Shown here piece by piece: positions 7,957-16,638 of a DNA stretch of 34,522 bases. Numbering within the stretch: position 1 is the stretch's first letter; every line of letters begins with the position of its first letter. This stretch comes from Bacteroidales bacterium (lineage in GTDB: Bacteria > Bacteroidota > Bacteroidia > Bacteroidales > UBA10428). The notes beneath the pieces were generated by a model, which saw only the letters and a list, made by a program, of their open reading frames with translations, ran no database searches and was not told where the DNA came from. Both the position numbers and the translations under genes were made by a program. The stretch covers positions 1 to 34,522 of the forward strand of contig JAFGTR010000049.1 in NCBI GenBank assembly GCA_016934055.1, written 5' to 3'.

Positions 7957-9480
7957 ATGGAGGAAAAAACCATAAAGACCGCTTTGATTTCGGTTTACCA
8001 CAAAGACCTGTTGGATGAGATTCTTCAAAAAATGGCTGAATTGAATATAACTATAATTTCAACAGGAGGCACAAAAGAGTTTATTGAGGAATCAGGATAT
8101 AAAGTGACCGCCGTGGAAGAGCTGACGCATTATCCCTCAATACTTGGCGGAAGGGTAAAAACGCTTCATCCGAAGATATTCGGGGGAATCCTTGGGCGGA
8201 TGAATCACTCAGGCGATCTGAAAGAACTTGAGCAATACGAAATACCACCGGTTGATCTGGTGGTTGTTGATCTTTATCCGTTTGAAGATACTGTTAAATC
8301 GGGTGCTTCTGAAGAGGATATCATCGAGAAGATCGATATCGGAGGCATAGCGCTCATCAGGGCAGCAGCAAAAAACTTTAATGATGTGGTTGTTATTCCC
8401 TCGCGGGATCATTATGGCGATCTTCTGAAGATTCTTACTGAAGGCAAAGGGAAAACCACATTGGCAGAAAGGAAGAGAATGGCACTTCATGCTTTTAACA
8501 CAACATCGCATTATGATACGGGCATATTCTGTTATTTCAATAAGGATAAGGAGGTTAATGTCTTTAAGCAAAGTGTTCTGCAGTCAAAACCTCTGCGTTA
8601 TGGTGAGAATCCGCATCAGCGGGGTACTTTTTACGGCGCTTTTAACGATCTTTTTCATCAGCTTCATGGCAAAGAGATTTCTTACAATAACCTGCTTGAT
8701 ATAGAAGCGGCAGTATATCTTATTGATGATTTCAGGGAAAAAACATTCGCTATTCTGAAACATAACAATGCTTGCGGTGTTGCATCCAGGCCGTCTCTTG
8801 CTGAAGCATGGAAGGATGCCCTGGCCGGTGATCCGGTGTCAGCTTTTGGTGGTATTCTCATCACCAATGCCGAGGTTGATGCCGATACGGCTTCTGAAAT
8901 TGATGCCCTCTTTTTTGAAGTGATCATTGCGCCTGCTTTTGAGATAAAAGCCCTTGATATACTTAAAAAGAAGAAGAACCGTATTATCCTCCTCAGAAAG
9001 CCGGTTGAATTGCCTGTTGTACAGTTCCGCAGTTTGCTCAACGGCGTTATCGGACAGGACAGGGATATAAGAACAGAATCGAAGTCCGATATGAAACCGG
9101 TTACCGTTAAGGTTCCTACAGATGCGGAATATGATGACCTTGTCTTTGCCAATAAAATTGTAAAACATACAAAATCAAATACCATTGTGCTGGCAAAGAA
9201 CAAGCAACTCATAGCCAGTGGAGTAGGGCAGACATCCAGGGTTGATGCGTTGAAACAGGCTCTTGTAAAGGCAAAGGAATTCGGATTCAGCGTTGCAGGA
9301 GGTGTAATGGCTTCAGATGCCTTTTTCCCTTTTACTGATTCCGTTGAAATCGCCAATGAAGCCGGAATTAAGGTTGTTGTGCAGCCCGGAGGATCTGTGA
9401 GAGATAACGATTCAATAACATTCTGTGATAATCATGATATGGCCATGGTATTTACGGGTGTCAGACATTTTAAACATTAG
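7957..9480 (+). CDS. purH: Bifunctional AICAR formyltransferase/IMP cyclohydrolase
   Basis: PurH performs the last two steps of IMP synthesis: it formylates AICAR with 10-formyl-tetrahydrofolate and then closes the ring. The 507-residue protein is of standard length. The N-terminal MGS-like cyclohydrolase domain (about 1-145) contains ISTGGTKEFIEESG, GGRVKTLHPKIFGGIL (65-80) and IDIGGIALIRAAAKNF. The formyltransferase part has KPLRYGENPHQ (211-221), the catalytic Lys268-His269 pair in LKHNNACGVAS, SGVGQTSR (421-428) and SDAFFPFTDS. The start is ATG at 7957. Placement directly before the mre/rod genes is commonly seen in Bacteroidota, with a 95-base gap here. Confidence 0.97.
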   Translation: MEEKTIKTALISVYHKDLLDEILQKMAELNITIISTGGTKEFIEESGYKVTAVEELTHYPSILGGRVKTLHPKIFGGILGRMNHSGDLKELEQYEIPPVDLVVVDLYPFEDTVKSGASEEDIIEKIDIGGIALIRAAAKNFNDVVVIPSRDHYGDLLKILTEGKGKTTLAERKRMALHAFNTTSHYDTGIFCYFNKDKEVNVFKQSVLQSKPLRYGENPHQRGTFYGAFNDLFHQLHGKEISYNNLLDIEAAVYLIDDFREKTFAILKHNNACGVASRPSLAEAWKDALAGDPVSAFGGILITNAEVDADTASEIDALFFEVIIAPAFEIKALDILKKKKNRIILLRKPVELPVVQFRSLLNGVIGQDRDIRTESKSDMKPVTVKVPTDAEYDDLVFANKIVKHTKSNTIVLAKNKQLIASGVGQTSRVDALKQALVKAKEFGFSVAGGVMASDAFFPFTDSVEIANEAGIKVVVQPGGSVRDNDSITFCDNHDMAMVFTGVRHFKH

Positions 9481-9575
9481 TATTGGTCACTAATAACATA
9501 GTTTATAAGTTTATACAAATGTTTATCAATTGATAATCCAAAATATTACCTTTACACAAAAATTAATAAAAGTAT

Positions 9576-10601
9576 ATGGGGTTGTTTTCTTTTCTTACCA
9601 GGGAACTTGCAATTGATCTTGGCACGGCCAATACCATAATTATTGAGAATGACAAAATTGTGGTAGATGAACCTTCAATTGTTGCCATTGATCAGGCAAC
9701 AAAGAAGCTGGTTGCTATTGGCAATGAGGCAAGACAGATGCACGGGAAAACACATGAAAACATAAAAACCATACGACCCCTCAGGGATGGTGTAATTGCC
9801 GATTTTAATGCGGCTGAACAAATGATCAGGGAAATGATCAAAATGTCAAACACCCATAACCGTTACTTTGCTTCATCGCTGAAAATGGTGGTATGCATTC
9901 CTTCCGGCAGTACGGAGGTTGAAATAAGAGCTGTAAGGGATTCGTCAGAACATGCCGGAGGGCGTGATGTTTATATGATATATGAGCCCATGGCAGCTGC
10001 CATAGGTATAGGACTGGATGTCATTGCCCCCGAAGGGAATATGGTTGTTGATATTGGTGGCGGGACCACTGAAATTGCGGTTATTGCCCTGGGTGGCATC
10101 GTTTGCAATGAGTCTATACGTATTGCCGGCGATGGCTTTACATCCGACATACAGGCCTATATGCGTCATCAGCACAACATTAAAGTCGGAGAGAAAACCG
10201 CCGAGGATATTAAGATTTTCGTTGGTGCCGCATTGCCTGATATCGATAATCCTCCGCAGGATTACCTGGTAAGAGGTCCTAATATGATGACGGCATTGCC
10301 TATTGAAGTGCCCGTTTCATACCAGGAAATTGCACACTGCCTTGATAAATCGCTTACCAAAGTAGAATCAGCCATCCTTTCCGTGCTTGAACAAACACCA
10401 CCTGAGTTATATGCTGATATTGTGCAGAAAGGTATATATCTGGCCGGTGGCGGCGGACTGTTGAGGGGATTGGCAAAAAGGCTTGCTGATAAGATCAGTA
10501 TACAGTTTAACGTGGCCGAAGATCCTCTGCACGCTGTTGCCAGGGGAACAGGTATTGCACTGAAAAATCTGGAAAAGTATTCAAAATTACTGATAAGATA
10601 A
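9576..10601 (+). CDS. mreB: Rod shape-determining actin homologue MreB
   Basis: MreB forms membrane-bound filaments that guide lateral peptidoglycan synthesis. The 341-residue protein has both actin-fold phosphate loops, DLGTANT (14-20) and DIGGGTTE (159-166), the adenosine motif region LAGGGGLLRGL near 288-298, and the hydrophobic N-terminal MGLFSFLTRE that may serve as a membrane anchor. Length and motifs are standard. A TACCTTTA at 9547-9554 is one base off the Bacteroidota -7 element, but no -33 TTG lies at the right distance, so an own promoter is only possible. mreC starts 25 bases downstream, and the whole shape cluster to rodA appears to be one operon. Confidence 0.97.
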   Translation: MGLFSFLTRELAIDLGTANTIIIENDKIVVDEPSIVAIDQATKKLVAIGNEARQMHGKTHENIKTIRPLRDGVIADFNAAEQMIREMIKMSNTHNRYFASSLKMVVCIPSGSTEVEIRAVRDSSEHAGGRDVYMIYEPMAAAIGIGLDVIAPEGNMVVDIGGGTTEIAVIALGGIVCNESIRIAGDGFTSDIQAYMRHQHNIKVGEKTAEDIKIFVGAALPDIDNPPQDYLVRGPNMMTALPIEVPVSYQEIAHCLDKSLTKVESAILSVLEQTPPELYADIVQKGIYLAGGGGLLRGLAKRLADKISIQFNVAEDPLHAVARGTGIALKNLEKYSKLLIR

Positions 10602-10626
10602 CCAGTGGTTACAGGGTCTGTTACTC

Positions 10627-11454
10627 ATGAGAAACCTGTTACAGTTTATACTCAAATATCATGTTCTGATTCTCTTCATCCTTTTTGAGATTTTCTCAAT
10701 CACATTGCTTGTTACTACCGGGAGCTATCATGAAGCTAAGTTCTATCAGGCAGGTCAGCGGATCAGTAATTCCTTTTCCTATAAACTTGAAAATATCCGT
10801 GATTACCTGTCTCTTTATAAAGAGAATAAAAGACTGGCAGCAGAGAATAACAGGTTGTACAATCTGCTGAAATCATCTTATAAGATTGCCTATGTAGATT
10901 CAGCTTTCAGGGGGGATACCATCAGCTCCAGGTATTACAAATATATCAGCGCCAGGGTTTTGAATAATTCTGTTAACCGGAAATTTAATTATATAACGCT
11001 CGATAAAGGCAGAAACCATGGTATTGAGCCTGAAATGGGCATAATCTGTGATGAAGGTATTGTGGGTATGGTTAAATCGGTTTCTGATAATTTCTGTGTG
11101 GCTCTTTCCCTGTTGAATCCGAAATTTGGTGTAAGCGCCAAAATCGGCAGCTCCGGCTTTTACGGCCCGCTCAGCTGGAAAGAAACTTCAACAGATAAGG
11201 CATTGCTGGAAGATATACCCCAACACGTTTCTATCATCATTGGTGATACTATCCTTACCAGTGGATTTGGCAGTATCTTTCCTGAAGATTGCATCATCGG
11301 GGTCATTTCAGATTATAAACTCAAAGGTGGCAATTATTACGAGATAACAGTGAAGCTATCGACTGAATTCCAACGCCTTAATCATGTGCAGGTGATAAAA
11401 AATGAATTCAGACAGGAAATAATAACCCTTGAACAAACAGCTGAGGATGAATAA
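10627..11454 (+). CDS. mreC: Rod shape-determining protein MreC
   Basis: MreC is a bitopic scaffold that links MreB to PBP2 and RodA in the periplasm. The 275 residues comprise a short cytoplasmic start, one membrane helix (about 12-31), a coiled coil (about 50-75, KENKRLAAENNRLYNLL), and the two beta-barrel subdomains of the MreC core. The core includes the family-like NRKFNYITLDKGRNHGIEPEMGII and GIVGMVKSVSDNFC. The stop codon overlaps the mreD start in the 8 bases ATGAATAA. Length is at the normal end for the family. Confidence 0.93.
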   Translation: MRNLLQFILKYHVLILFILFEIFSITLLVTTGSYHEAKFYQAGQRISNSFSYKLENIRDYLSLYKENKRLAAENNRLYNLLKSSYKIAYVDSAFRGDTISSRYYKYISARVLNNSVNRKFNYITLDKGRNHGIEPEMGIICDEGIVGMVKSVSDNFCVALSLLNPKFGVSAKIGSSGFYGPLSWKETSTDKALLEDIPQHVSIIIGDTILTSGFGSIFPEDCIIGVISDYKLKGGNYYEITVKLSTEFQRLNHVQVIKNEFRQEIITLEQTAEDE

Positions 11455-11953
11455 GGGACCTGTTATAATCATATTGCAGTTTATTGTTCTGCTTTTCTTG
11501 CAGTTGCTGTTGTTTAACAATATTCAGTTTTCGGGATTTATAAATCCCTATGTTTATGTTTTGTTCTTTTTATTGCTGCCTTTCACATTTTCCAGGGCTC
11601 TGTTGCTTTTTCTGGGGCTGGCTGGGGGTCTTGTTATGGATCTTTTCATGGGAACTCCCGGTGTGCATGCTGCAGCCACTGTCCTTGTGGCTTATATACG
11701 GCCGGCTGTCCTGGAACTTATTGCTCCCCACGACGGATATGAAGCCAATACTCTTCCCAGAATATCCTATATGGGACTGGAGTGGTTTATCAAATACACT
11801 GTCATTATTGTTTTTGCACATCATCTTACTTTGTTTTATCTCGAAGTATTCAGTTTTTCACATTTCTTTCATACTTTGCTGAAAGTGATCTTAAGTTCAG
11901 TTTTTTCAATTGCTTTTATTATATTAAGCCAGTTTTTAGTTTTTCGCAAATAG
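11447..11953 (+). CDS. mreD: Rod shape-determining membrane protein MreD
   Basis: MreD is a small polytopic inner-membrane protein of the elongasome. The predicted product has 168 residues with about five hydrophobic helices and little soluble sequence; GLVMDLFMGTPGVHAAATVLVAYIRP is split by a short loop. The start chosen is ATG at 11447, which overlaps the mreC stop in ATGAATAA and implies translational coupling. A TTG six codons earlier is in frame but less likely. mrdA follows after three bases. Identification rests on hydropathy, size and its place between mreC and mrdA, as sequence conservation in this family is weak. Confidence 0.88.
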   Translation: MNKGPVIIILQFIVLLFLQLLLFNNIQFSGFINPYVYVLFFLLLPFTFSRALLLFLGLAGGLVMDLFMGTPGVHAAATVLVAYIRPAVLELIAPHDGYEANTLPRISYMGLEWFIKYTVIIVFAHHLTLFYLEVFSFSHFFHTLLKVILSSVFSIAFIILSQFLVFRK

Positions 11954-11956
11954 CGT

Positions 11957-13783
11957 ATGGATCAATTCGCAGGCCGGAGAAACATAATTGTTATCATGAT
12001 TCTGGTGGTGGCTTTTTTTCTGATAGTCAGGCTATTCTATGTCCAGGTCATCGACAGCACTTATAAACTGTCCGCTGAAAACAATTCCAGGCGGATTGAA
12101 ACGATCTATGCCGCACGGGGGCTGATATACGATCGTAACGGGGAACTTCTTGTCTACAATCAGCCGGCCTATGATCTGATGATTGCACCGTTTGAGCTTA
12201 AATCCTTTGACAGCACTGCTTTATGTGAGTTGCTGAACATTGACCTGATGCGGCTGAGAAGTGGCATTGCCCGTGTGAAAATACCCAGGTACAGGCGCGA
12301 GCCGTTTATTAAACAGCTGTCGCCTGAAACCTATGCCAGGCTGCAGGAGAAACTGTATAAGTTTCCCGGGTTTTATGTCCGGTCAAGGACCCTGAGGAAG
12401 TACACCAGGGAGATGGCCTCACATCTTTTGGGATATGTCGGGGAGGTGGATGAGAAAACCATTGAAAGTAATCCGTATTATATTATGGGGGATTATATTG
12501 GTATTAGCGGGATTGAAGGTTATTATGAAAAATTCCTGAGGGGGGAAAAGGGACAGGAAGTATTGCTGGTGGATGTCCATGGAAGGGTTAAAGGCCCTTA
12601 TCAGGGCGGGCGTTTTGACAAAGATGCCAGGGTGGGCATGAGTTTTTACTGCACCATTGACTCAAAATTGCAGGCCTATTGTGAGAAGCTGATGAAAAAT
12701 TACAAGGGGAGCATTGTGGCTATCGAACCCTCAACCGGAGAGATCCTTTCGCTGGTTTCATCACCTTCTTATGATCCTTCATTGCTTGTCGGAAGACAAC
12801 GTTCAGTGAACTATGCCAGGCTTGAGCAGGATTCGCTTGAGCCATTGTTTAACAGGGCCCTGATGGCCAACTATCCACCGGGGTCTACTTTTAAACCTGT
12901 CCATGCTCTCATTGCACTGGAGGAGAAACTTATCAATACCGGAACCACTTTTTCATGTAACCGCGGATTTTATGCCCGTGGTGTCAGCGTCGGTTGTCAT
13001 GAACATGAATCGCCGCTCAGTTTACTGGCCGGCATTCAGAATTCCTGTAATGCATATTTCTGCAATGTCTTCCGCAGGATAATTGAAGACCCTAAATTTC
13101 AGTCAACCACCGAAGCTTACAACAACTGGAGAAGTTATGTGCTTTCATTCGGATTTGGCAATAAGCTGAACAGCGATTTTACCAATGAGCTGAAAGGTTT
13201 TGTCGCTCCTGCTTCTTATTATGACCGTTATTACGGAGAAAACGGATGGAATGCATTAACTGTTATCTCCCTGGCTATCGGACAGGGTGAATTGCTTTTC
13301 ACACCGCTTCAGATGTCTAATCTGACCGCTTGTTTAGCCAATCGCGGTTATTATTTTATTCCACATGTTGTAAAGAAAATTGAAGGTGTTGAAACAATTG
13401 ACAAGAGATTCACATCGCGCCATGTTGTGAATATTGATACGGCCAATTTTAATATTGTGGCGGAAGGAATGTACCTGGCCGTAAACGGGGGTAAGGGCAG
13501 TACGGCCGGCATAGCCAGATTAAACAATATTGCAGTTTGCGGGAAAACAGGAACCGCTGAAAACCCTCATGGCGAAGACCATTCTGTGTTTATCGCTTTT
13601 GCTCCCAGGGAGAATCCCGAAATTGCCATATCGGTATACGTTGAACACGGCAAATGGGGAGCATCTTATGCCGCACCTATCGCCAGCCTTGTCATTGAAA
13701 AATATCTTACTGATACAGTTGCCCCTAACCGAAGATGGATTGAAAACCGCATGTTGAACGGAAATCTATTGCATGCCAAATGA
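11957..13783 (+). CDS. mrdA: Penicillin-binding protein 2, elongasome transpeptidase
   Basis: PBP2 is the class B transpeptidase that cross-links lateral-wall peptidoglycan with RodA. The 608-residue protein has a short cytoplasmic tail and one membrane anchor (about 9-27). A pedestal/dimerisation domain follows (about 45-220), with AARGLIYDRNGELL at 52-65, and then the transpeptidase domain. The three active-site motifs are complete: STFK (Ser310, Lys313), SCN (363-365) and KTGT (530-533). It starts three bases after mreD, and its last codons overlap rodA by ATGA, so the two are translationally coupled. Confidence 0.97.
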   Translation: MDQFAGRRNIIVIMILVVAFFLIVRLFYVQVIDSTYKLSAENNSRRIETIYAARGLIYDRNGELLVYNQPAYDLMIAPFELKSFDSTALCELLNIDLMRLRSGIARVKIPRYRREPFIKQLSPETYARLQEKLYKFPGFYVRSRTLRKYTREMASHLLGYVGEVDEKTIESNPYYIMGDYIGISGIEGYYEKFLRGEKGQEVLLVDVHGRVKGPYQGGRFDKDARVGMSFYCTIDSKLQAYCEKLMKNYKGSIVAIEPSTGEILSLVSSPSYDPSLLVGRQRSVNYARLEQDSLEPLFNRALMANYPPGSTFKPVHALIALEEKLINTGTTFSCNRGFYARGVSVGCHEHESPLSLLAGIQNSCNAYFCNVFRRIIEDPKFQSTTEAYNNWRSYVLSFGFGNKLNSDFTNELKGFVAPASYYDRYYGENGWNALTVISLAIGQGELLFTPLQMSNLTACLANRGYYFIPHVVKKIEGVETIDKRFTSRHVVNIDTANFNIVAEGMYLAVNGGKGSTAGIARLNNIAVCGKTGTAENPHGEDHSVFIAFAPRENPEIAISVYVEHGKWGASYAAPIASLVIEKYLTDTVAPNRRWIENRMLNGNLLHAK

Positions 13784-15204
13784 TACGGACAATTAACATA
13801 TTTGAAGAAATCGACTGGATAACAGTCGGCATTTATTTTTTCCTGGTCATTTTTGGCTGGATCAATATTTTTGCCTCGAATTATAACGAGCAATTCCATA
13901 GCATTTTTGACCTTCGGCAGAACTATGGCGATCAATTGCTGTGGATCCTCATATCATTTCTTGCCGTGGCTACCCTCTTTGTGTTTGATCACCGGTTTTT
14001 TTACTTCTTTGCTTATATCATTTATGCGATTGCCATCCTGTTGCTGATTTCAGTCGTTATCTTCGGTTTTGAAGTCCATGGTGCAAAATCGTGGCTCAGC
14101 ATTGCCGGATTCAGGCTGCAACCTTCAGAGTTTGTTAAAATTGCCGTGGCATTGACGATTGCTCGTTATCTGAGCGGATATAACATAAAATTGATGACAT
14201 GGCGGTCACTTGCCATTGTTGCAGGGTTAACAGGACTTCCTGTTATTCTTATCAGCCTGCAGCCTGACTTTGGTACAGCCATGGTTTTCAGCTGTTTCAT
14301 CCTGGTATTGTACCGCGAAGGATTGCCGGGTTGGATACTCGGAATAACCATGTTCACGGCCGTGATTTTCCTGATGACGCTTTTACTGCCTGAAATAACA
14401 GTCCTCATAATCCTGCTGGCCTCAGGGATCGTGTTTGCGGGAATCACCAGTCAACAGATCAATCACTCTTTTTATAGTGCTTTGATCGTGGCAGGTGTTT
14501 TTGGACTCCTTAAAGCCATCTCACTCTTGTTGCCTGCAAAACCCGATAATTATCTTCTCCTGTTGATTGCATCGGGTATTTCTGCTGTTATTCTGGTTGT
14601 TTTAATTTTGCGTAAAAAGATCACGAATGCCTTGTTTATCCTTTTTCTTGTTTTTGTCTTTATAGGATTTACTTTTTCTGTTGATTATGTTTTTGACAAA
14701 GTGCTGAAGCCGCATCAGCAAACACGCGTGAATATTTTGCTCGGTAAAGAGACTGATATCAGGGGCGTGGGTTATAATCTCAATCAGTCCCTGATAGCCA
14801 TTGGCGCCGGCGGATTTTCAGGCAAAGGCTTTCTTCATGGCACGCAAACCAAACTTGATTATGTGCCTGAACAAAGCACTGATTTCATCTTTTGCACGGT
14901 TGGAGAAGAATGGGGATTTATCGGCACCTTCATTGTGGTCTTATTGTTCTCCATCATGCTTATAAGGCTTTTGTTCCTGGCCGAACGGCAACGTTCGGTC
15001 TTTGCCCGGTTATATGGTTATGGTGTTGTTTCAATTCTTTTCTTTCATTTTGCTATTAACATAGCGATGACCATCGGGCTCTTTCCCGTAATAGGGATAC
15101 CTTTGCCTTTTTTCAGCTACGGCGGATCTTCTATGCTGGCCTTTTCCCTCCTCCTTTTTATATTTATCAGACTTGATGCTGTAAGGAAGATTTATCTGAA
15201 ATGA
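13780..15204 (+). CDS. rodA: SEDS peptidoglycan glycosyltransferase RodA
   Basis: RodA polymerises lipid II into glycan strands as partner of PBP2. The 474 residues form a polytopic membrane protein. It contains the family sequences FGFEVHGAKSWLSIAGFRLQ near 95-113, QPDFGTAMV (161-169), the periplasmic catalytic-loop region ETDIRGVGYNLNQS (324-337, Asp326 a candidate for the essential SEDS aspartate) and FFSYGGSSM near the C-terminus. At 474 residues it is about 100 longer than E. coli RodA. The extra sequence lies in the middle (about 195-300) and is largely hydrophobic, suggesting added membrane helices, as seen in other Bacteroidota RodA proteins. It overlaps mrdA by ATGA and closes the operon. 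No intrinsic terminator was found after it. Confidence 0.95.
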   Translation: MIRTINIFEEIDWITVGIYFFLVIFGWINIFASNYNEQFHSIFDLRQNYGDQLLWILISFLAVATLFVFDHRFFYFFAYIIYAIAILLLISVVIFGFEVHGAKSWLSIAGFRLQPSEFVKIAVALTIARYLSGYNIKLMTWRSLAIVAGLTGLPVILISLQPDFGTAMVFSCFILVLYREGLPGWILGITMFTAVIFLMTLLLPEITVLIILLASGIVFAGITSQQINHSFYSALIVAGVFGLLKAISLLLPAKPDNYLLLLIASGISAVILVVLILRKKITNALFILFLVFVFIGFTFSVDYVFDKVLKPHQQTRVNILLGKETDIRGVGYNLNQSLIAIGAGGFSGKGFLHGTQTKLDYVPEQSTDFIFCTVGEEWGFIGTFIVVLLFSIMLIRLLFLAERQRSVFARLYGYGVVSILFFHFAINIAMTIGLFPVIGIPLPFFSYGGSSMLAFSLLLFIFIRLDAVRKIYLK

Positions 15205-15388
15205 GGTGTTTTCAGCCCTTTCATTCAAATCTGCAGCCAGCCGTCGTTGGTCTGCCGAAGTCTGCAGGTCAGATCTGCCAGATGGCAGCCAATCCCGAGA
15301 TCCGGAAAACGGGAGATGCTTGAATACCCTGCCTCCCTTAGTGATTATTCAGGGTTCAGGGCTTGCCCAGGGGTTTCATAACCGAGGG

Positions 15389-15420
15389 TTGGTATTGTAA
15401 AAAAAAGTTGGCTAATTTTG
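15389..15420 (+). promoter_or_regulatory. Bacteroidota-type promoter of the small lipoprotein gene
   Basis: TTG at 15389-15391, a 21-base spacer and TAATTTTG at 15413-15420 fit the TTTG-N19-21-TAnnTTTG consensus. It lies about 33 bases before the TTG start of the 54-codon lipoprotein gene. The preceding 15205-15388 stretch has no gene or hairpin that I can support. Confidence 0.7.
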
Positions 15421-15453
15421 TAAGGGAAAACAGGAAATAAATCCGGCAACTTC

Positions 15454-15618
15454 TTGAAACATTCATATCACATCATAAGGCTTTTTATTGTTTTTACACT
15501 GCTTGCAATTTTTCTTGCCGGCAGTTCGTGCATGGCACCATATAAAGGAAAAAGAAAGTATAAGACAGTTCCCTGCCCGGGTATAAAAAGGCACCGGGCA
15601 CCTCATACATATTATTGA
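15454..15618 (+). CDS. Small predicted lipoprotein (54 residues)
   Basis: A 54-residue protein starts at TTG 15454 with MKHSYHIIRLF, then a hydrophobic stretch (VFTLLAIFLAG) and a lipobox ending in Cys26 (AGSSC). The mature part is only about 29 residues and very basic, APYKGKRKYKTVPCPG, with a basic C-terminus. The layout (signal peptide, Cys, SAPY/APYKGK-like basic tail, a PCP motif) resembles small lipoproteins of unknown function that I associate with Bacteroidales. Support comes from a good promoter upstream, an intact lipoprotein signal and a clean stop 10 bases before the convergent lactonase gene. The TTG start is a weakness, as no ATG is available before the signal. Function unknown. 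Confidence 0.7.
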   Translation: MKHSYHIIRLFIVFTLLAIFLAGSSCMAPYKGKRKYKTVPCPGIKRHRAPHTYY

Positions 15619-15628
15619 GGTTCGGAGA

Positions 15629-16468
15629 TCAGCGTGGCAGTGAATAAGCTTTTGCCGCAGTGCCGCCAAGCAACATGTCTTGTTCGGAGTATGAAAATTG
15701 CAGGATATAGTCTTTTATTAATCCGATAACATCATCGTATGTCCCGGCCACAGTGCATACCGGCCAGTCTGATCCGATCATACACCTGTTTGTGCCGAAG
15801 GCGTTTAAAACTGTATCAAGATAAGGTATGAAATCCTTTGCCGTCCGGTTATGCCAATCAGCTTCGGTGACCATGCCCGATATTTTACAATATACGTTTT
15901 GAAAGCCGGCCAGTTTTTCAATGTTCTTTTTCCATGGATTGATCTCTTTATCCTTAATGCGTGGTTTTGCCATGTGATCAAGCACAAAAGTCTGCTCAGG
16001 GAAGTTACTGACCAGTTGGATGGTTTGAGGGAGATGCCCCGGAAATATGAGAATGTCATAGGCAAGATTATAAGATGCCAGCTTTTCAATCCCATGCATA
16101 AATTCTTTCCTCAGCATATAATTATCATCGGCTTCATCCTGCAGCACATGGCGCAATCCTGCAAGCTTATTCCGGAATGGTAACGATTCCAGCTGATCTT
16201 CAATATGGCCCGAGCACAGGTCAATCCAACCCACAACGCCCTTAATAAAACTGTATTCTCCGGCCAGTTGCAGGAGCCATATTGTTTCCTGCAGCGTTTG
16301 CCTGGCCTGCACGGCAATACATCCGTCAAATTCCTGCCGTATAAGCAGGGGTTCAAGATCACCGGGCAGAAAGGCTCTTCTCAACGTCATCATAGCATCA
16401 TCAATCCATCCGTATTCATCGGCATTATATTGCCAGAAGTGCTGATGCGCATCTATTTTCAAAGACAT
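15629..16468 (-). CDS. L-fuconolactonase/L-rhamnonolactonase-type amidohydrolase
   Basis: This is an amidohydrolase-2 family (COG3618-like) protein of 279 residues, a family that opens sugar-acid lactones such as L-fucono-1,5-lactone to the aldonate. The metal and active-site elements are present: HQH (8-10) in IDAHQHFW, LRHVLQDE (105-112), LDHMAKP with His165, and GSDWPVC with Asp234. The ATG at 16468 is preferred. A TTG at 16492 would add eight lysine-rich residues but lies where transcription should start from the -7 element at 16498-16505. Neighbouring mutarotase, FucP permease and aldo/keto reductase genes support deoxysugar catabolism. The exact sugar (L-fucose, L-rhamnose, D-arabinose) is inferred. 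Confidence 0.85.
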   Translation of the reverse strand: MSLKIDAHQHFWQYNADEYGWIDDAMMTLRRAFLPGDLEPLLIRQEFDGCIAVQARQTLQETIWLLQLAGEYSFIKGVVGWIDLCSGHIEDQLESLPFRNKLAGLRHVLQDEADDNYMLRKEFMHGIEKLASYNLAYDILIFPGHLPQTIQLVSNFPEQTFVLDHMAKPRIKDKEINPWKKNIEKLAGFQNVYCKISGMVTEADWHNRTAKDFIPYLDTVLNAFGTNRCMIGSDWPVCTVAGTYDDVIGLIKDYILQFSYSEQDMLLGGTAAKAYSLPR

Positions 16469-16497
16469 TTCTTTTTTTTTTGATGAGGTCAATTTAA

Positions 16498-16505
16498 CAA
16501 AATTA
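16498..16505 (-). promoter_or_regulatory. -7 element of the lactonase gene
   Basis: TAATTTTG on the minus strand is a perfect TAnnTTTG, about 30 bases before the lactonase ATG. The -33 region would fall at about 16525-16530, inside the palindrome at 16516-16557, and no TTG is found there. The palindrome could therefore affect activity. Confidence 0.5.
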
Positions 16506-16515
16506 TTTCAATCAA

Positions 16516-16557
16516 CCGACACCCTGGCAGGGTGGGGGGACCCTGCCAGGGTGTCGG
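16516..16557. repeat. Perfect hairpin palindrome, copy 1
   Basis: The left arm CCGACACCCTGGCAGGGT (16516-16533) pairs perfectly over 18 bp with ACCCTGCCAGGGTGTCGG (16540-16557) around a loop of six G. It lies between the divergent lactonase and dehydrogenase promoters, so it is not a terminator at this position. The core is shared with the copy at 17749-17794, but the outermost arm bases differ while staying paired. This fits a REP-like or MITE-like element, or a protein-binding inverted repeat. No transposase is present in the window. Confidence 0.9.
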
Positions 16558-16612
16558 GTTGTCCTGCGGACTTTCAGTTTTGCCTTTAGGTCATTATTTC
16601 CCTTACTTTTTA

Positions 16613-16620
16613 TATTTTTG
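16613..16620 (+). promoter_or_regulatory. -7 element of the zinc dehydrogenase gene
   Basis: TATTTTTG is a perfect TAnnTTTG 18 bases before the ATG at 16639. No TTG was found 19-21 bases upstream. The alternative TTG start codon at 16618 lies within this element, which argues for the ATG. Confidence 0.5.
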
Positions 16621-16638
16621 GTGTTAAATTCAATTATC

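Noticed and set aside
15205..15388. Possible structured RNA or tRNA after rodA
   Set aside because: No cloverleaf, T-loop sequence or convincing hairpin was found; only short imperfect inverted matches around CTGCAG and GCCAGATGGC.
16469..16492. Upstream TTG start of the lactonase
   Set aside because: It adds a lysine-rich stretch not typical of the family and lies at the expected transcription start.
16516..16557. Intrinsic terminator
   Set aside because: It lies between divergent promoters, has no T run on either side, and is a copy of an element found elsewhere.
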